Source of the DNA: Hymenobacter psychrotolerans DSM 18569
GTDB lineage: Bacteria > Bacteroidota > Bacteroidia > Cytophagales > Hymenobacteraceae
Assembly (NCBI RefSeq): GCF_900142395.1
Contig: NZ_FRAS01000001.1
Location: 496,001-560,000 of the forward strand
Reading direction: 5' to 3'
DNA: 64,000 bases
Shown here: one piece after another, positions 41,235 to 49,923 of the stretch
Numbering within the stretch: the first letter of the stretch is position 1
How the letters are laid out: each line of letters starts with the position of its first letter
Notes under the pieces: model-generated
Told to the model about the DNA's origin: nothing
The model's database searches: none
What the model saw: the letters and a program-made list of their open reading frames with translations, nothing else
Program-made: the position numbers and the translations under genes

Positions 41235-43355
41235 CTAGAAGAACTTGTTACGCTCGTCCTTGATGTTGGCGTGGTTTTTCACGGCTTCGTAGATGAGGCC
41301 GTCGGCGCGGTTCTGGCGCTGAATCATCAGCTGCTTTTTCACGGCGGCTACATCGGTGGCAGCAGTGGGCTTCTGCACACTCACGGGCTCTACAATCAGC
41401 ACGCCCTGCTCACCCTGGATGGGAGCCGACTTCTGGCCGGCTTTCAGCCCGAATACGGCGCCTACTGCTACCGGCTCACCGCCGAGGCCCGGAATGGTAC
41501 CGGTACCCAGCACAACGCCTTCCGTGGTTTTCACCTGCGCCTGCGGGCCGTAGGTGGCCGCAATCTGCTCCAGCGTACCGGTTTTGCCTTTCAGCTTCTC
41601 TATAATCTGCTGCGCTTTCAGCTCGTTGCGCACGGCGGCCTGCAGCTCGGGCTTCAGGCTGGCCACGTCGGCAGTGCCTTTGCTCCGCTCACCGGTCAAG
41701 ACGGCAACAACGTACTGGTCGCCCATATCAAACACCTCCGATACGTCGCCGACAGCCGTTTTCTTGCCGTTGGTGCCATAGGCCCAGCGCACAATTTCGC
41801 GGGCGTTCTGGATGCTGTTTACGGCCCGGTCGCCACGGCCGAGGCCTTTGGCTTCCTGCTTCTGCAGGTTCTTGTCTTTGGCTACGGCCTTGCGGAACGA
41901 CTCCAGGTCGGTGGCTTCGCCTTTCAGCGTCTGGGCTTTGGCGTAAGCAGCTTCGTTGGTGGCTTCCGAAGGCGCAATGCGCTTCTGCACGGTGGCCAGC
42001 TGGTAGGTCTGAGTGGTTTTGGGTGCCGTGATTTTGATAATGTGGTAGCCGAACGAGGTTTTCACCAGGTTGGGCAGCAGGCCTGCGGAAGAAGCGCCGA
42101 ATACGGCTTTCTCAAACTCGGGAACCATGCGGCCTTGCTGGAACCAGCCCAGGTCGCCGCCGGTCGTTACGGTGCCGTCGGTGCCGAACTGGCGAGCCAT
42201 GGCAGCAAAGTCGGCGCCGCCTTTGATTTTGTTGAGCAGGTCGGTGGCTTTGGCTTTGGCAGCAGCATCGGCCTCCGGGGTAGTGCCTTCCGCCTTGATG
42301 AGGATATGGCTGGCGCGGGCCGCCGCCTGCGCCCCGGTTTTCTCACCGATTACTTTGTGCAGGCTGGTAGTGCCGTTCTCCGAGTACGGGCCGTACACCT
42401 TGCCTACCGTGAGGGGCAGCTGCTGACGCAGCTTCTCCGGCATATCGGCCGGCGAAACGTAGGCCGAGTTGTAGGGCTGGTCGGAGTTGAGCTTCACAAA
42501 TAGCGTGTCGTTCGGGGCAGCGGCAAACTGGGCTGCCAGCTGATCAACAGCCTGCCGGGAAGCCGTGCTGTCTTCCACAGAAGCCGTAACCGGAATGCTC
42601 ACGTACTCGATGGTGCGGCCATCTTCTACCTTATAGCGCGACTTGTTCTTGTCGAGGTAAGCCTGCAGCTGGTCGTCGGTTACTTTCACCGCCGAGTCGG
42701 AGATGGAGAAGTACGGCACGAACAGGTAGCGCATGGAGGCGCGGGTGTTCTGGTCTTCGTCGAAGCGCTTGGCTTCCGCCGTCGTCACGTAGTTGCTCAG
42801 TTTGAGCAGGCTGTTGTACTTCTGGCCCATACGCTCGGGGCCGAGGTTGGCTTCGAAGTTGTGCCAGGCGGCCTGCGCATCCGGGGGCATTTTGTCGAGG
42901 CCCTGCAGGTACTGGATGATTTTGGCGCGGTCGAACTGGCCGGTTTGCTGATCGGTGAAGGCCTGCCGGATGCTGGGGTGAATGTTTTTGCCCTGCACCA
43001 TATCGGTCAGCTCCTCATCCGAAACCGTGAGGCCCAGCTTTTCAAACTCTTTCTGGAACGCAATCCGGTAGATAGTCTGGTTCCAGGCCTGGTCGCGCAG
43101 GTAGCCCATCGTCTGCTCGTCGGGCTGGGTGCCCTGCTGCTGAATGAACGACTGCTTGGCCTGCTCCAGGGTGTTTTGGAAATCTTCGAGTTCCACTTTC
43201 TCGCCGGCAATTTCGCCTACCACGGTCTGGTCCCGATTGAACAGCCGACTATTGCCGCCCACCAGGTCGCCCCCCACAATGAAGAGCACCATGCCCACGG
43301 CGACGACGCCCACGGCCCAGCCTGATTTTTCCCGAATCGTGTTAATTAATGCCAT
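41235..43355 (-). CDS. Membrane-anchored peptidyl-prolyl isomerase, PpiD/SurA type
   Basis: A 706-residue folding factor. One N-terminal helix (WAVGVVAVGMVLFIVGGDLV at about 13-32) anchors it in the inner membrane with the bulk in the periplasm. A SurA_N-type region (residues 50-230) includes YLRDQAWNQTIYRIAFQKEF. A parvulin PPIase domain at about 345-450 is recognised by ARASHILIKAEG, GGDLGWFQQGRMVPEFEKAVF and FGYHIIKI. A second, degenerate PPIase-like module follows. It should assist the folding of exported proteins. Its terminator is at 41183, and a two-tier dyad lies upstream. Confidence 0.9.
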   Translation of the reverse strand: MALINTIREKSGWAVGVVAVGMVLFIVGGDLVGGNSRLFNRDQTVVGEIAGEKVELEDFQNTLEQAKQSFIQQQGTQPDEQTMGYLRDQAWNQTIYRIAFQKEFEKLGLTVSDEELTDMVQGKNIHPSIRQAFTDQQTGQFDRAKIIQYLQGLDKMPPDAQAAWHNFEANLGPERMGQKYNSLLKLSNYVTTAEAKRFDEDQNTRASMRYLFVPYFSISDSAVKVTDDQLQAYLDKNKSRYKVEDGRTIEYVSIPVTASVEDSTASRQAVDQLAAQFAAAPNDTLFVKLNSDQPYNSAYVSPADMPEKLRQQLPLTVGKVYGPYSENGTTSLHKVIGEKTGAQAAARASHILIKAEGTTPEADAAAKAKATDLLNKIKGGADFAAMARQFGTDGTVTTGGDLGWFQQGRMVPEFEKAVFGASSAGLLPNLVKTSFGYHIIKITAPKTTQTYQLATVQKRIAPSEATNEAAYAKAQTLKGEATDLESFRKAVAKDKNLQKQEAKGLGRGDRAVNSIQNAREIVRWAYGTNGKKTAVGDVSEVFDMGDQYVVAVLTGERSKGTADVASLKPELQAAVRNELKAQQIIEKLKGKTGTLEQIAATYGPQAQVKTTEGVVLGTGTIPGLGGEPVAVGAVFGLKAGQKSAPIQGEQGVLIVEPVSVQKPTAATDVAAVKKQLMIQRQNRADGLIYEAVKNHANIKDERNKFF

Positions 43356-43511
43356 TTACTTGAAAAAAAGCGCAGTATGTAAAAGCGGAAAGAGGTGCAA
43401 AATAACCAGAATTGCCGGGAGAATCAAAGGGCCGGCCCCGATTGGATAATCGGGTGAGGTAGTGGGCAGTAAGCCAGCGTCGCGAAAACACGCACCGGCC
43501 CCTGCAAAGCA

Positions 43512-43571
43512 CAGGACCTTCCCTTGCCGGAACGCCAACCAAACGGCTGATTCCGGCGAGAAAAGGTCCTG
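43512..43571 (-). repeat. Two-tier dyad between the lptC cluster and the PPIase gene
   Basis: Outer arms CAGGACCTT (43512-43520) and AAGGTCCTG (43563-43571), inner arms GCCGGAA (43526-43532) and TTCCGGC (43551-43557), are perfect. It lies 37 bases past the stop of the 86-residue membrane protein. There is no T-run. Confidence 0.6.
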
Positions 43572-43607
43572 CACAAGGTGGTTGGCAGCCGGTTGGCTGG
43601 CCTTGGG

Positions 43608-43868
43608 TTAGTCGCGGCGCTTGTTGCGGGGTACGCGCTTGGCGGGAGGCGTAGAGGGCTGGCTGGGGGCCTGCGGCTTGGCGTCAGGCTTGAGGTAGCG
43701 GTACAGCATCACGCAGGAAAACGAAATCATGAACAGCCAGTAGTTGTCGCGCAGGGCGTTTTCGTCGCCCATCCGCTGCACGGTCTGGTAGGTGCCGATA
43801 ACGAAAGACACTACGGACACGGCAAACAGAATAGTGCGCCCAAGGCCCGGCTCCCAGAATCGTTTCAT
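43608..43868 (-). CDS. Small two-helix membrane protein
   Basis: An 86-residue protein with two hydrophobic helices (TILFAVSVVSFVIGTYQTV at about 12-30 and YWLFMISFSCVMLYRYL at about 43-59) and a basic proline-rich tail (PKPQAPSQPSTPPAKRVPRN). I do not recognise a family. It lies 11 bases after lptC in the coaX, barrel-protein, lptC series and could take part in lipopolysaccharide export or regulation. Short but well placed. Confidence 0.65.
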   Translation of the reverse strand: MKRFWEPGLGRTILFAVSVVSFVIGTYQTVQRMGDENALRDNYWLFMISFSCVMLYRYLKPDAKPQAPSQPSTPPAKRVPRNKRRD

Positions 43869-43879
43869 GCGGTACAGGT

Positions 43880-44488
43880 TTAGTTGGCGGACTTCATATC
43901 CGCCTGATCAATGGTAAACACGCCTTCGGGCTTCAGGATGGTGTAGCGCGAGAAGTCCTGGTTGGCGGTCAGGCCGTAGCCCGTCAGGATTTCGGTGGGC
44001 GTCTGGATGCGCACCAGCTGCGTGGTATCGTTGTAGATCAGCCGCTTTTCCTGGTCGAAGTACATTTCCTCGGTCTTCATCGACTGCTGCTTTTGCACGT
44101 TGCTTACGCGCACGTCGCCCCGGATGAAATAGAGGTTTTTGGCTTTGTCGTAGCGGCCATAGTTGCCGCGCAGCGTGTTGAGCACCTCTTTGCCCCCGTT
44201 CGTGTAGAACGTTACGTCGATGCCTTTGGGGTAGAGCTTGTCGCCGCTTTCGAACTGCTGCTCCAAAGGGGCCGTGTACTTAATCTGCAGTTTGGCCGAG
44301 TCGCTGTAGAGCGTCAGCACGTTGGTGGTTTCCAGCAGCGGGCCCTTGTACTCCACGGGCTTTTTGCTGGCCGCCGGGTCTTTTTTCTGGCAGCCAGACG
44401 CCAGCAGCCCGGCGCCCAGCACCAGGGCCAGCACAGGCCGGCAGGACAATATCAGACCGAAAGCAGCCATGCGCGGCAGTTTACTCAA
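43880..44488 (-). CDS. lptC: LPS export periplasmic protein LptC, lipoprotein form
   Basis: A 202-residue protein with a lipobox GLLASGC (Cys33) and an LptC-type beta-jellyroll: NVLTLYSDSAKLQIKYTAP, GIDVTFYTNGGKEVLNTLRG, YFIRGDVRVSNVQKQQSMKT and LIYNDTTQLVRIQTPTEILT. E. coli LptC is held by a helix rather than a lipid, but lipoprotein forms are usual in Bacteroidota. It bridges LptFG to LptA. Its start overlaps the barrel-protein gene by eight bases; LptB is encoded at 36361. Confidence 0.88.
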   Translation of the reverse strand: MSKLPRMAAFGLILSCRPVLALVLGAGLLASGCQKKDPAASKKPVEYKGPLLETTNVLTLYSDSAKLQIKYTAPLEQQFESGDKLYPKGIDVTFYTNGGKEVLNTLRGNYGRYDKAKNLYFIRGDVRVSNVQKQQSMKTEEMYFDQEKRLIYNDTTQLVRIQTPTEILTGYGLTANQDFSRYTILKPEGVFTIDQADMKSAN

Positions 44489-45830
44489 TGCGGCGTTTGA
44501 TAAACCAGCGGTTGTTGATTGACACTCCCAGCTGCGCCCGGATGTAGGTTTCCTTCACGTTGCGCTCCGTCAGACCGGTGCTCAGCTCCCGCACATCGGT
44601 GTTGCCGCGCTGGCCATAGGCAAAGCCCAGGTTGAGGATGGTGGCATCAAGAGCTGTGGCGGATACCGGAAACGAGAAGCCCCAGCTCACCGACCGGTCG
44701 TAGAGCACCTGCCCCCCGGGCCGATACGGCAATTGCGCTACGGCAATACCTGCCCGGTACGTTACGCGCTTAAAGTAGCTATCAACCGAGCCAGGATCCG
44801 GAGCAAATTCCCCGCCGAGAGCGGCGCGCCACGTGTCGTCCAGCGGCACGCCAACCGTACCGCCCTTCTGGTTGAAGGCCCGGAACTTCGACCACTGCTG
44901 CTGCGCAACATCCAGGCTGGCTGACCAGCTGCGGTTGTTGTCGAGGCTCAGGCCGAACTGCGCCAGCGCTGGCACCGTCGCGCTGCCTTCGCCGCTTTCC
45001 AGCACAATGTTTTCGCCAATCTGGCTACCAACGGCCGTCTGGCGGCTCAGCGTCAGGAGCCGCTCTCCGTTCAGCTTGGTCTGGAAGCTGTAGGTACCGG
45101 CTACATTGTAGTTGAGGGTCTTGCTTAGCTTGCTCCGGTAGTGCGCACCGCCCCGAAATTTGAAATCGGAGTAGTGGATATGGTCTATCAGCACCGTCTG
45201 GTCTATGTCCCCACCCGCGGTCAGCACGTCGTCGGGCACCACCTGCGTGGAAGAGTTCATGTCGATGCTGCCGAACACATACGATGCGGCCACGCCCACC
45301 GACAGCCCTTTGGCCAAGCGCACGCCGTGGGCGAAGTAGGCTTCGGAAAGCTCGCCCTCGCCTTTGTAGCGGTTGAGTACCTGCGCCAGGTTGGGGTTGT
45401 TATCGACGCGCATTATTTCCGTCGACTCAAAATCGACGGAGCTGAAGGGCTTGAGGCCCAGGGCAGCTCCCCAACGGCTGGAAATAGGCACCGACAGCGC
45501 CAGATAGCCCAGCTTGCCGCTACCGGTTTTCTGCGAAGTCGTGCTGTTGCTTACCGTCTTGTACTCCCCTATTGCTGTCGCCTCCCAGGTGGTGCGGTTC
45601 GTGTAATAGAGCAGGGCCGGGTTCAGCTCGTTTACCTGTGAGCCGTTAGGCGCCGCCAGGCCAGTGCCCCCCATACCCATCTGCCGGACACCGCCCGCAT
45701 TGAAATAGGTGTCGCCCAGTCCGAGGCGGGAATAAGGAGAGTTGCCGAGGTTTTGGCCCTGGCTGTGCGTGGCAGCACCGAGGCCCAACACCGTCAATCC
45801 CAGCAGCCCGGCGTATTTAGAGTTTAACAT
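44481..45830 (-). CDS. Predicted outer-membrane beta-barrel protein
   Basis: A 449-residue protein starting MLNSKYAGLLGLTVLGLGAA, with a signal peptide ending near THSQGQ. The mature part opens with NSPYSRLGLGDTYFNAGGVR and has alternating-hydrophobicity strands with aromatic ends throughout, as in FadL/OmpP1-type barrels of Bacteroidota. I do not recognise a specific transporter. It sits between coaX (14-base overlap) and lptC (8-base overlap), a tightly coupled arrangement that implies an envelope role. Start moved from the frame start to the Met at 45830. Confidence 0.8.
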   Translation of the reverse strand: MLNSKYAGLLGLTVLGLGAATHSQGQNLGNSPYSRLGLGDTYFNAGGVRQMGMGGTGLAAPNGSQVNELNPALLYYTNRTTWEATAIGEYKTVSNSTTSQKTGSGKLGYLALSVPISSRWGAALGLKPFSSVDFESTEIMRVDNNPNLAQVLNRYKGEGELSEAYFAHGVRLAKGLSVGVAASYVFGSIDMNSSTQVVPDDVLTAGGDIDQTVLIDHIHYSDFKFRGGAHYRSKLSKTLNYNVAGTYSFQTKLNGERLLTLSRQTAVGSQIGENIVLESGEGSATVPALAQFGLSLDNNRSWSASLDVAQQQWSKFRAFNQKGGTVGVPLDDTWRAALGGEFAPDPGSVDSYFKRVTYRAGIAVAQLPYRPGGQVLYDRSVSWGFSFPVSATALDATILNLGFAYGQRGNTDVRELSTGLTERNVKETYIRAQLGVSINNRWFIKRRIE

Positions 45831-46560
45831 TGTATGCCAATATACGGTGGAGCCCAATCAGCACGAGCTCCGGAATGCCAAAGATAAGGCCTTTCAGCCG
45901 TGGTTGGAAAAAAGCCGCGTCGCCGCCGGCCAGCACCACGCCCAGCTGCGGAAACTGTTGCTGGTAGCTGGCAATGAAGCCGTTGACTTCGGCGGCGGCT
46001 CCATTCAGTACGCCGCTGCGGATAGCCGCCTGCGTGTCGTGCCCGGTCAGGGGTATCGGCGCGGCGGCTTCGGCGGGCATTTCTACCAGCGGCAGGCGCC
46101 CCGTGAGCTTGTGCAGCGCCTCAAACCGCATCCGGAGCCCCGGCGCAATACTGCCACCCCGGAACGTATGCCCGCCCTCCACCAGGTCGCACTTGATGGC
46201 CGTACCGGCATCCACGATAAGCGTATCGTGGCCGGGGCGCAGCCAGGCAGCTCCTACGGCGGCGGCCAACCGGTCGGCCCCGAGCGTGTGCGGCGTGGCA
46301 TAGGCGTTGTGCAGCGGCAGCGGCGTGGTGGCAGGGCTGAACTCCAGCACCTGCCCGCTCAGCTCCTGCCGCAGTGCAGCGGCCCACTCCCCCGTTGGCT
46401 CGGCTACCGATGCCACGATACCGTGGGTTGGCCGCAGCCGCTGCAGGGCAGCCAGAATCTGGGCGGCGGTTTGCCCGCTTTCTGATTCCAGTAGCGCGTT
46501 TCCCTCAAAGCAGCCATATTTCACGGCTGTGTTACCAATATCAAGGGCAAACGTGCGCAC
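45817..46560 (-). CDS. coaX: Type III pantothenate kinase
   Basis: A 247-residue kinase of the CoaX type, which phosphorylates pantothenate without being inhibited by CoA. Motifs: FALDIGNTAVKYG near residue 5-17 (phosphate loop), LGADRLAAAVGAAWL, and IVDAGTAIKCDLVEGG with GGSIAPGLRMRFEAL. I prefer the GTG at 46560 (VRTFALDIGN) because the family starts about five residues before DIGNT; an ATG at 46608 adds 16 residues. It completes the pantothenate-to-CoA theme begun by panC and panD. It overlaps the next gene by 14 bases. Confidence 0.88.
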   Translation of the reverse strand: MRTFALDIGNTAVKYGCFEGNALLESESGQTAAQILAALQRLRPTHGIVASVAEPTGEWAAALRQELSGQVLEFSPATTPLPLHNAYATPHTLGADRLAAAVGAAWLRPGHDTLIVDAGTAIKCDLVEGGHTFRGGSIAPGLRMRFEALHKLTGRLPLVEMPAEAAAPIPLTGHDTQAAIRSGVLNGAAAEVNGFIASYQQQFPQLGVVLAGGDAAFFQPRLKGLIFGIPELVLIGLHRILAYNVKL

Positions 46561-46599
46561 GGGCTGATGCTGACGGGTGAGGCGTAAGGAAGCAGGCCA

Positions 46600-46680
46600 G
46601 AGAAGCACAGAAGTGGTGAGTTCTGCCCGAACCGGCAGCGCGCCGGCCGGACTACAAACTCACCACTCCCTGTTTCTCTA
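46600..46680 (-). repeat. Large structured dyad before coaX
   Basis: AGTGGTGAGTT (46612-46622) and AACTCACCACT (46657-46667) are perfect 11-base arms; outer ACAG/CTGT and GAGAA/TTCTC and inner CCGGC/GCCGG pairs extend it. A second hairpin CCCCGG/CCGGGG (46697-46714) sits closer to the pseudouridine synthase stop. Confidence 0.6.
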
Positions 46681-46722
46681 CACCATGGATAAGAGCCCCC
46701 GGACAGCGCCGGGGTTGCGTTT

Positions 46723-48525
46723 CTACATGAAATACTTCAGCCGGATAACTTCCTTTTCGTTCAGGAAGCGCCATTTGCCGCGGGGCAGGTCTTTCTTGGT
46801 GAGGCCGGCGTACTGCACCCGGTCCAGCGCCACCACGTCGTAGCCGAGGTGCTCGAAGATGCGCCGCACGATGCGGTTGCGCCCAATGTGCAGCTCAATG
46901 CCCACAAAGTGCGGATTGCCGGCTACCACAGCTACGTCGTCTACTTCGGCTTTGCCATCTTCCAGCTCTACGCCGGCCGCAATCTGCTTCAGATGCTCTT
47001 CGGTCAAAGGCTTGTCGAGTTCGGCCTGGTAGATTTTCTTGTTGCGGTGCGACGGGTGCGACAGTTTCTGCGCCACTTCTCCATCATTGGTGAAGAGCAG
47101 CAGGCCTGTGGTGTTGCGGTCGAGGCGGCCCACCGGGAAGATGCGCTCCTTCGACGACTCCTTCACAAGGTCCATCACGGTACGGCGGCCTTCCGGGTCT
47201 TCGGTGGTCGTGATGGTGTCTTTCGGCTTGTTGAGCAGCACGTACACCAGCTTCTCTCGGTTGAGGTTGGTTTTGCCGTACTGTACCGTGTCGTTGGGCT
47301 GCACTTTGTAGCCCATTTCCGTCACTACCTGCCCGTTCACCTTGATTTCGCCGGCCGCAATCAGCGAGTCGGCCTCGCGGCGCGAGCATACCCCAGCGTT
47401 GGCGATGTAGCGGTTCAGGCGCAGCTCCTCGGTGCCGGCCTCTTCCTCCTGGCGCCGACGCTTGTTGCCGCGGTTCTTGTTTTCCTCGTAGTGCTTGAGG
47501 TTTTTGTAATCGGGGGCCTGGCCGGCTACTTCGCCCCGGCGCAGCTTGTCGGCGCGGTGCGGGGTAGCGGCATCGTGCCCAAAGCGGGCCGGCCGCTCCG
47601 GCCGCGACGATGGACGAGCGTCCCGCTCCGTGAAGCTGCGCGGAGCGCCGAAGCCGCCTTCTTTGCGGTCAGAGGAGCCACGCGTACCAAAGCTGCTCCG
47701 CTCGCCCGTGCTCCGGCTGCCGAAGTTGCTTTCGCGCCGCTCTCCGAAGCTGCCCCGCGGGCGGTCATCCGGGCTGGCGCTCCGCTCCCGGCGCGGCGCA
47801 TCCTGCTCCTCAAACCCTTCCGGGCGGCCCCGGAAATCGAACGGACGAGCCGGCCGGATTTCCCGATCCGGACCCAGGTTCTGCTCGGGGCGCGGGCCGC
47901 GCTCGAAGCTGTCTTCGCGCGGCGTGAAGCTGCGCGGCGCCTCCGTTTGGTTGGGGTCCGCTTTAATAAACTTCCGATTCCGCTCGCCAGCGTTGCCGCG
48001 GGGCACGGCCGGGCGCCCTTCCTGCCGGTACGGCTGGCCTTCCCAGGTTTTTTTAGGCTCAAACGAGCGTACCGGGCGTTCATCTTCGCGGCGCTGCCCC
48101 CCGAATCCTCCCCGGCGGTCATCGTCGCGGCGCGGCTCCCGGCGCTCAAAGCTCCGGCCACCATCGGCCGGGCGGTTGCCATAGGGGCGGCTGTCGGTGT
48201 CGCGGCCGCGGAAGCCGCCTTCATTGCTCCGCCCGAAGCTACCGCCCGGACGGCTGCCGCCGAATTTCTTGGGGCCACCAAAGCCACCGGTACGGTCGCC
48301 AGGACCCCGCCCGAAGGCCGGGCGCTCGGAATAGCCTCCCCGGCCGCCGGCATCACCAGAACGGCTTGGCCGCTCCCGGTCACTGCCGTTGCCGCCCGAA
48401 CGGTCGGAGCCGCCCCGTGGGGTATTGAATTTCTGGTAAAAACCGGATCCGTCGGCGTTGCCTGCAGGTCGGTCGGTGCGGCCACGGCGGCCAGCAGGGT
48501 TGTCGGAGTTGTGCTTCTTGCCCAT
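46723..48525 (-). CDS. RluB-type pseudouridine synthase with long disordered N-terminus
   Basis: A 600-residue protein. The last 235 residues are a complete RsuA/RluB-family enzyme: an S4 RNA-binding domain (LRLNRYIANAGVCSRREADS) and the catalytic segment FPVGRLDRNTTGLLLFT with the nucleophilic Asp, then the HIGRNRIVRRIFEHLGYDVV segment. The first 365 residues are low-complexity, rich in Gly, Arg, Ser, Phe and Glu, resembling RGG RNA-binding tails. It modifies 23S (RluB) or 16S rRNA; the exact site is unknown. Start at ATG 48525 (MGKKHNSDNPAGRRGR). Confidence 0.87.
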   Translation of the reverse strand: MGKKHNSDNPAGRRGRTDRPAGNADGSGFYQKFNTPRGGSDRSGGNGSDRERPSRSGDAGGRGGYSERPAFGRGPGDRTGGFGGPKKFGGSRPGGSFGRSNEGGFRGRDTDSRPYGNRPADGGRSFERREPRRDDDRRGGFGGQRREDERPVRSFEPKKTWEGQPYRQEGRPAVPRGNAGERNRKFIKADPNQTEAPRSFTPREDSFERGPRPEQNLGPDREIRPARPFDFRGRPEGFEEQDAPRRERSASPDDRPRGSFGERRESNFGSRSTGERSSFGTRGSSDRKEGGFGAPRSFTERDARPSSRPERPARFGHDAATPHRADKLRRGEVAGQAPDYKNLKHYEENKNRGNKRRRQEEEAGTEELRLNRYIANAGVCSRREADSLIAAGEIKVNGQVVTEMGYKVQPNDTVQYGKTNLNREKLVYVLLNKPKDTITTTEDPEGRRTVMDLVKESSKERIFPVGRLDRNTTGLLLFTNDGEVAQKLSHPSHRNKKIYQAELDKPLTEEHLKQIAAGVELEDGKAEVDDVAVVAGNPHFVGIELHIGRNRIVRRIFEHLGYDVVALDRVQYAGLTKKDLPRGKWRFLNEKEVIRLKYFM

Positions 48526-48635
48526 AGTTGCAAGGGTGAGTTCCGTATCGCTACGGTACAGATGAAAATAGATGTGTGTCAGGAAAGCGCCGGTCGGAGG
48601 CTGGCGGTTGATAACGAGTCCGACCAGAAAACAGT

Positions 48636-48691
48636 GCCCGGACTTCCGGCCCTGCTTCCACATACTGGGAAGGACGGCCGGAAGTCCGGGC
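48636..48691 (-). terminator. Perfect 16-base dyad after the DksA-like gene
   Basis: GCCCGGACTTCCGGCC (48636-48651) and GGCCGGAAGTCCGGGC (48676-48691), with CTTCC/GGAAG pairing inside the loop. There is no long T-run. It lies 22 bases after the stop. Confidence 0.65.
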
Positions 48692-48713
48692 TCTGCAGGA
48701 ACAGGTGGCGGAG

Positions 48714-49097
48714 TTAGTCGCGCCGGGCCATTTTGGCCTCAATCGAATGCTGGGTGTGCGGTACGGCGCGCAGGCGCTCCTTCGGAATCAGCTTGCCAGT
48801 ACCGATGCAGACGCCGTAAGTGCCGTTTTTGATGCGGACCAATGCGTTTTCCAACTGCATGATAAACTTCATCTGGCGCGAGGCCAGCTGGTTAAGGCTT
48901 TCTTTCTCGGCCGTATCAGCACCGTCTTCCAGCACCTTCGAAGAAGAGGCCGTATTGTCGGTGCCGGAATCGTTTTTGCGGCTCAGGGTTTCTTTGATGA
49001 AAGCAACCTCTTTGCGGGCGGCGGTTAGCTTATCCTGGATGATTTGCTCAAACTCAGCCAAATCTTCTCTGGAATAGCGTAGGGTTTCGTCACTCAT
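48714..49097 (-). CDS. TraR/DksA-family regulator
   Basis: A 127-residue DksA-like protein expected to act in the RNA polymerase secondary channel with ppGpp. The coiled-coil tip region has DLAEFEQIIQDKLTAARKEV, and the zinc-finger region reads YGVCIGTGKLIPKERLRAVP, keeping one cysteine where classical DksA has four. Loss of the zinc ligands is common in Bacteroidota relatives. The DxxDxA-type tip (DNALVRIKNGTYG nearby) could not be fully verified. Confidence 0.85.
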   Translation of the reverse strand: MSDETLRYSREDLAEFEQIIQDKLTAARKEVAFIKETLSRKNDSGTDNTASSSKVLEDGADTAEKESLNQLASRQMKFIMQLENALVRIKNGTYGVCIGTGKLIPKERLRAVPHTQHSIEAKMARRD

Positions 49098-49161
49098 GTC
49101 GGGGTCGGAAAAGGTAAACTAAAAATGGAAGAGAGAAGATGATACGAAAAAGACGTAGACA

Positions 49162-49280
49162 GGCTTCAGGATGTTGAAGCCAACAGCTTTAGCAGAAAAT
49201 TAGTTTAGCTGCGTGCCTACGCTGCCAGCCAAATTCCCTGTTTCGGCGCAGGGCACCCGGCATTTTCGGGCGCAAAGCTA
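49162..49280 (-). promoter_or_regulatory. DksA-like gene leader: promoter box and hairpin
   Basis: TAGCTTTG on the minus strand (49273-49280) matches TAnnTTTG and implies a leader of about 170 bases. Within it GGCTTCA (49162-49168) and TGAAGCC (49175-49181) make a 7-base hairpin. Confidence 0.4.
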
Positions 49281-49352
49281 CGCTTTTGTACGACAATCCC
49301 TTTTGCCTGGGCACTTTACGCTTGTGTGCGCTTTGGTAGGCGGGTCGGCTTG

Positions 49353-49829
49353 CTAAAAACTCAGCATCTGGATGGCCGCTACTGCGCCTTCTACTCCCTT
49401 ATTGCCGTGCTTGCCCCCTGCCCGGTCCCAGGCCTGCTCCAGGGTGTTCGTAGTTACGAGCCCGAAGATGACCGGCTTGTTGAACTTGAGGCCCACGTTG
49501 GTGATGCCATTGGCTACGGCGTGGCAGATGTAGTCGTCATGCTTGGTTTCGCCTTTAATGACCACACCCAGGCAGATAACGGCATCTATTTCCTCATGCT
49601 GGGCCAGTAGCTGCGCGCCCAGTGTCAGCTCGAAGCTGCCGGGCACCGTGTTGCGGAAAATGTTTTCCTCCTTGGCGCCGTGCTTCAGTAGCGTTTCGTA
49701 CGCACCGCGGGCCAGGGTGTCGGTTATTTCGCGGTTCCATTCTGCCACTACCAGCCCGAAGCGCTTGTCGGCAATATCAATGAAGTGGTCGGAGTTGTAC
49801 TCGCTCAGGTTTTTGAGGGAAGTAGCCAT
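49353..49829 (-). CDS. ribH: 6,7-dimethyl-8-ribityllumazine synthase
   Basis: A 158-residue lumazine synthase, the penultimate riboflavin step. Segments: FGLVVAEWNREITDTLARGA, NTVPGSFELTLGAQLLAQ, VICLGVVIKGETKHDDYICHA with catalytic His, and NKPVIFGLVTTNTLEQAWDRA with KGVEGAVAAIQM. The length is normal. It would assemble into the icosahedral or pentameric form. No riboflavin neighbours are seen in this window, and no FMN-riboswitch-like leader. Confidence 0.96.
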   Translation of the reverse strand: MATSLKNLSEYNSDHFIDIADKRFGLVVAEWNREITDTLARGAYETLLKHGAKEENIFRNTVPGSFELTLGAQLLAQHEEIDAVICLGVVIKGETKHDDYICHAVANGITNVGLKFNKPVIFGLVTTNTLEQAWDRAGGKHGNKGVEGAVAAIQMLSF

Positions 49830-49923
49830 CAGAGGAAAGGTTGAGAAGCGTTGCGCATGCCCATTGCCGGGCGTTGTGTGTTGCGCGCCGGCAAACGACC
49901 GGAGCGGCTGAATCGGGTAAAAG

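Noticed and set aside
46849-48717. A 622-codon plus-strand ORF antisense to the pseudouridine synthase gene
   Set aside because: It mirrors the GC-rich low-complexity gene on the other strand and shows no family features; stop codons are rare there because of composition.
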